Below are positions 6,623 through 7,789 of a stretch of DNA of 7,789 bases, one piece after another. Both the position numbers and the translations under genes were made by a program. The stretch is from an uncultured Clostridia bacterium (lineage in GTDB: Bacteria; Bacillota; Clostridia; Christensenellales; Aristaeellaceae). The notes beneath the pieces were generated by a model. That model saw only the letters and a list, made by a program, of their open reading frames with translations, was not told where the DNA came from and did no database searches. Each line of letters starts with the position of its first letter. The first letter of the stretch is position 1. The DNA lies in the NCBI GenBank assembly GCA_937907055.1, contig CALCTW010000125.1, forward strand, positions 1 through 7,789, written 5' to 3'.

Positions 6623-6656
6623 GCACAAAACATTTTACTTTTCCGGCGTTTTGTGC
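6623..6656 (+). promoter_or_regulatory. Perfect 9-bp inverted repeat bracketing the permease -35 (candidate operator)
   Basis: GCACAAAAC (6623-6631) and GTTTTGTGC (6648-6656) are exact reverse complements with a 16-bp spacer. The left arm ends just before the -35 box, the right arm fills the spacer and touches the -10. The arms are 25 bp apart centre to centre, more than two helical turns. No regulator gene is in the window. A transcript hairpin role is unlikely because it lies upstream of the predicted start. Confidence 0.5.
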
Positions 6657-6662
6657 TATAAT
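6634..6662 (+). promoter_or_regulatory. Sigma-A promoter of the permease genes
   Basis: TTTACT (6634-6639; 4 of 6 to TTGACA) and TATAAT (6657-6662) are 17 bp apart, with TG at 6654-6655 plus one base giving an extended -10. The predicted start is near 6669, leaving a ~107-nt leader before the permease ATG. It lets the permeases be transcribed apart from the binding protein. Confidence 0.82.
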
Positions 6663-6775
6663 CAAAGAACCGCGTCGACGGCGGGCGGCTCTTTGTGCGC
6701 CTATTCGTTGGAGGAACCTTTCCGAAAGCGCGTTTTTGCTTTTTTCCAAAGACCAATTCGACTGGGAGCGATAGG

Positions 6776-7732
6776 ATGAAATACATCATTAAGCGTATTC
6801 TGCTCATGTTTCTCGTACTGTTCATCATTATGACGATGTGCTTTGTGCTCATCAAGCTCTTGCCGCTGCCGGCAGTGCGCGAAATGGGCAAGGACATCAA
6901 TCTGGTGCTGGCCAAGCGCGAGAAAATGGGCTACAACAAGCCGATTCTGGTGCAGTATTATCTGTTCTGGAAGAACATCATCACCGACTGGGACTGGGGC
7001 GTTGGCGAGCAGATGTACGTAGGGTACAGCGTTTGGGACGTGATGATGCAGAAGCTGCCCTACACGGTGCTGGTAAACCTTTACTCCATACTGTTTGCCA
7101 TACCGCTGGGACTGATCTTCGGTATCTTCGCGGCGCTTAAAAAGAACAAGTGGCAGGATCATTTGATCTCTACCGGCGTAATGGTCTTTGTATCGGTGCC
7201 CAGCTATGTATACGCGTTTCTGGTGCAGTACTTCCTGTGCTTTAAGCTGGACTGGTTCCCCTTGCAGCTGGAATCGCTGGAAAAGGCGGGCTCGCTTTTC
7301 AGTGGGCGAATGTTTGTGTCCATGGTTCCGGCCATTCTGTCGCTGGCATTTGGCAGCATCGCGGGCTTTACGCGGTATACCCGCGCGGAGCTGAGCGAGG
7401 TGCTCACGGGCGAATACATGCTGCTTGCGCGCACGAAGGGCCTGACCAAGGCGCAGGCCATCAGCCGCCACGCGCTCAAAAACGCGATGGTCCCGGTCCT
7501 TCCGTCCATCATCGCGGACTTCGTCTCCATCATGTCCGGCTCCCTCATCATCGAGAAGATCTTCGCGGTCCCGGGCGTCGGTGCTCTTTACATTCAAGCC
7601 ATCAGCTACCTCGACTTCGACGTCTTCATGGTGTGCAACGCCTTCTACGTTTCCTTCGGCTTGCTCGCCTCGATCTTGATCGACCTCAGCTACGGCTTCA
7701 TTGATCCTCGCATCAGAATGGGGGAACGCTAA
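6776..7732 (+). CDS. ABC importer permease, OppB/DppB type
   Basis: This inner-membrane subunit forms half of the translocation channel of the peptide-class importer whose binding protein is encoded upstream. The product is 318 aa, the usual family length. It has the OppB layout: TM1 near residues 8-28 (MKYIIKRILLMFLVLFIIMT start), an extracytoplasmic segment to about 100, then about five more membrane segments near 104-126, 138-160, 185-206, 240-262 and 280-305. The ATPase-coupling EAA loop is EYMLLARTKGLTKAQAISRH (213-232) followed by ALKNAMVPVLP, and the tail FIDPRIRMGER is typical. The start is ATG 6776, with GGGAG at 6764-6768; upstream extension to GTG 6695 would add 27 non-conserved codons with no binding site. 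Its synonymous codons change sharply near 7450. The next gene starts 1 bp after its stop. Confidence 0.95.
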   Translation: MKYIIKRILLMFLVLFIIMTMCFVLIKLLPLPAVREMGKDINLVLAKREKMGYNKPILVQYYLFWKNIITDWDWGVGEQMYVGYSVWDVMMQKLPYTVLVNLYSILFAIPLGLIFGIFAALKKNKWQDHLISTGVMVFVSVPSYVYAFLVQYFLCFKLDWFPLQLESLEKAGSLFSGRMFVSMVPAILSLAFGSIAGFTRYTRAELSEVLTGEYMLLARTKGLTKAQAISRHALKNAMVPVLPSIIADFVSIMSGSLIIEKIFAVPGVGALYIQAISYLDFDVFMVCNAFYVSFGLLASILIDLSYGFIDPRIRMGER

Positions 7733-7733
7733 T

Positions 7734-7789
7734 ATGGCAAACAACGTGAACGACATCATCAAGAACGGGCGCGCGGACGATTTTGAGTT
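7734..7789 (+). CDS. Start of next gene, probable OppC/DppC-type permease (partial)
   Basis: Only 18 codons are present before the window ends: MANNVNDIIKNGRADDFE. ATG 7734 lies 1 bp after the permease TAA, with GGGGGAA at 7720-7726 (7-nt spacing) inside the end of the previous gene, so translational coupling is likely. The visible residues are polar and show no motif. The OppC/DppC call rests on gene order in Opp/Dpp operons and on the fact that such proteins often begin with a short cytoplasmic polar tail. Confidence 0.7.
   Translation, partial: MANNVNDIIKNGRADDFE

Larger units (their letters stand above)
6443..6775 (+). other. 333-bp intergenic region between binding protein and permease genes
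   Basis: No gene is supported here. It contains the long hairpin (6478-6512), a promoter (6634-6662), an inverted repeat bracketing its -35 (6623-6656), an 8-bp palindrome CGTCGACG (6673-6680), and an imperfect 10-bp stem AAAGAACCGC (6664-6673) with GCGGCTCTTT (6685-6694) at the predicted transcript start. GGAGG at 6710-6714 has no start codon at a usable distance. Confidence 0.75.

Noticed and set aside
6725..6752. Possible terminator AAAGC...GCTTTTTT in the permease leader
   Set aside because: The stem is only about 5 bp with an 8-nt loop, too weak for an intrinsic terminator by eye.
6695..6775. Upstream in-frame extension of the permease from GTG 6695, and an orphan GGAGG at 6710-6714
   Set aside because: The extension adds 27 residues unlike OppB proteins before the canonical MKYIIKRILLMF start, which has its own GGGAG. 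The GGAGG has no ATG, GTG or TTG at a usable distance, so I see no leader peptide.

Overview
The window comes from a bacterial chromosome, most likely an uncultured member of the Clostridia (Firmicutes). The clues are the 23S-5S-tRNA(Asn) order, strong AGGAGG-type ribosome binding sites, a MurA closer to the Bacillus MurAB/MurZ (MurA2) subtype than to the E. coli enzyme as I recall those sequences, and TATAAT promoters with 17-bp spacers. The lineage is inference; the non-lipoprotein signal peptide of the binding protein reminds me of gut or rumen Christensenellales-like genomes, but I cannot confirm that. Every supported gene lies on the + strand.

Layout. (1) 1-620 is the 3' end of an rRNA operon: the last ~184 nt of 23S rRNA, a ~207-nt purine-rich spacer, a complete 5S rRNA (392-507), tRNA-Asn(GTT) with encoded CCA (515-589), and a strong intrinsic terminator. 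(2) 654-2578 is a two-gene unit with its own extended -10 promoter: a MurA2/MurZ-type enolpyruvyl transferase, then a small J-domain + TPR protein 30 bp downstream, closed by an intrinsic terminator. (3) 2644-3805 is a single-gene unit: an NAD(P)-binding extended SDR (epimerase/dehydratase-like) with a promoter, a possible operator and a terminator. (4) 3872-7789 is the start of a peptide/nickel-class (Opp/Dpp-like) ABC importer locus: a very large (826 aa) family 5 solute-binding protein behind a strong promoter; a 333-bp gap holding a long hairpin and a second promoter inside an inverted repeat; an OppB/DppB-type permease; and, 1 bp after its stop, the first 18 codons of the next gene, probably the OppC/DppC partner.

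How it fits together. MurA makes the first committed peptidoglycan precursor; the J/TPR protein is probably a DnaK co-chaperone with an unknown client. The SDR cannot be assigned a substrate. The importer genes form one functional unit, but the binding protein and the permeases appear to have separate promoters, which would let the binding protein be made in excess. ATPase genes are expected beyond the right edge.

No clearly new biological system is visible. The most unusual points are the oversized binding protein with a signal-peptidase-I type leader and no lipobox, the perfect 9-bp inverted repeat bracketing the permease -35 box, and an abrupt synonymous-codon change inside the permease gene.
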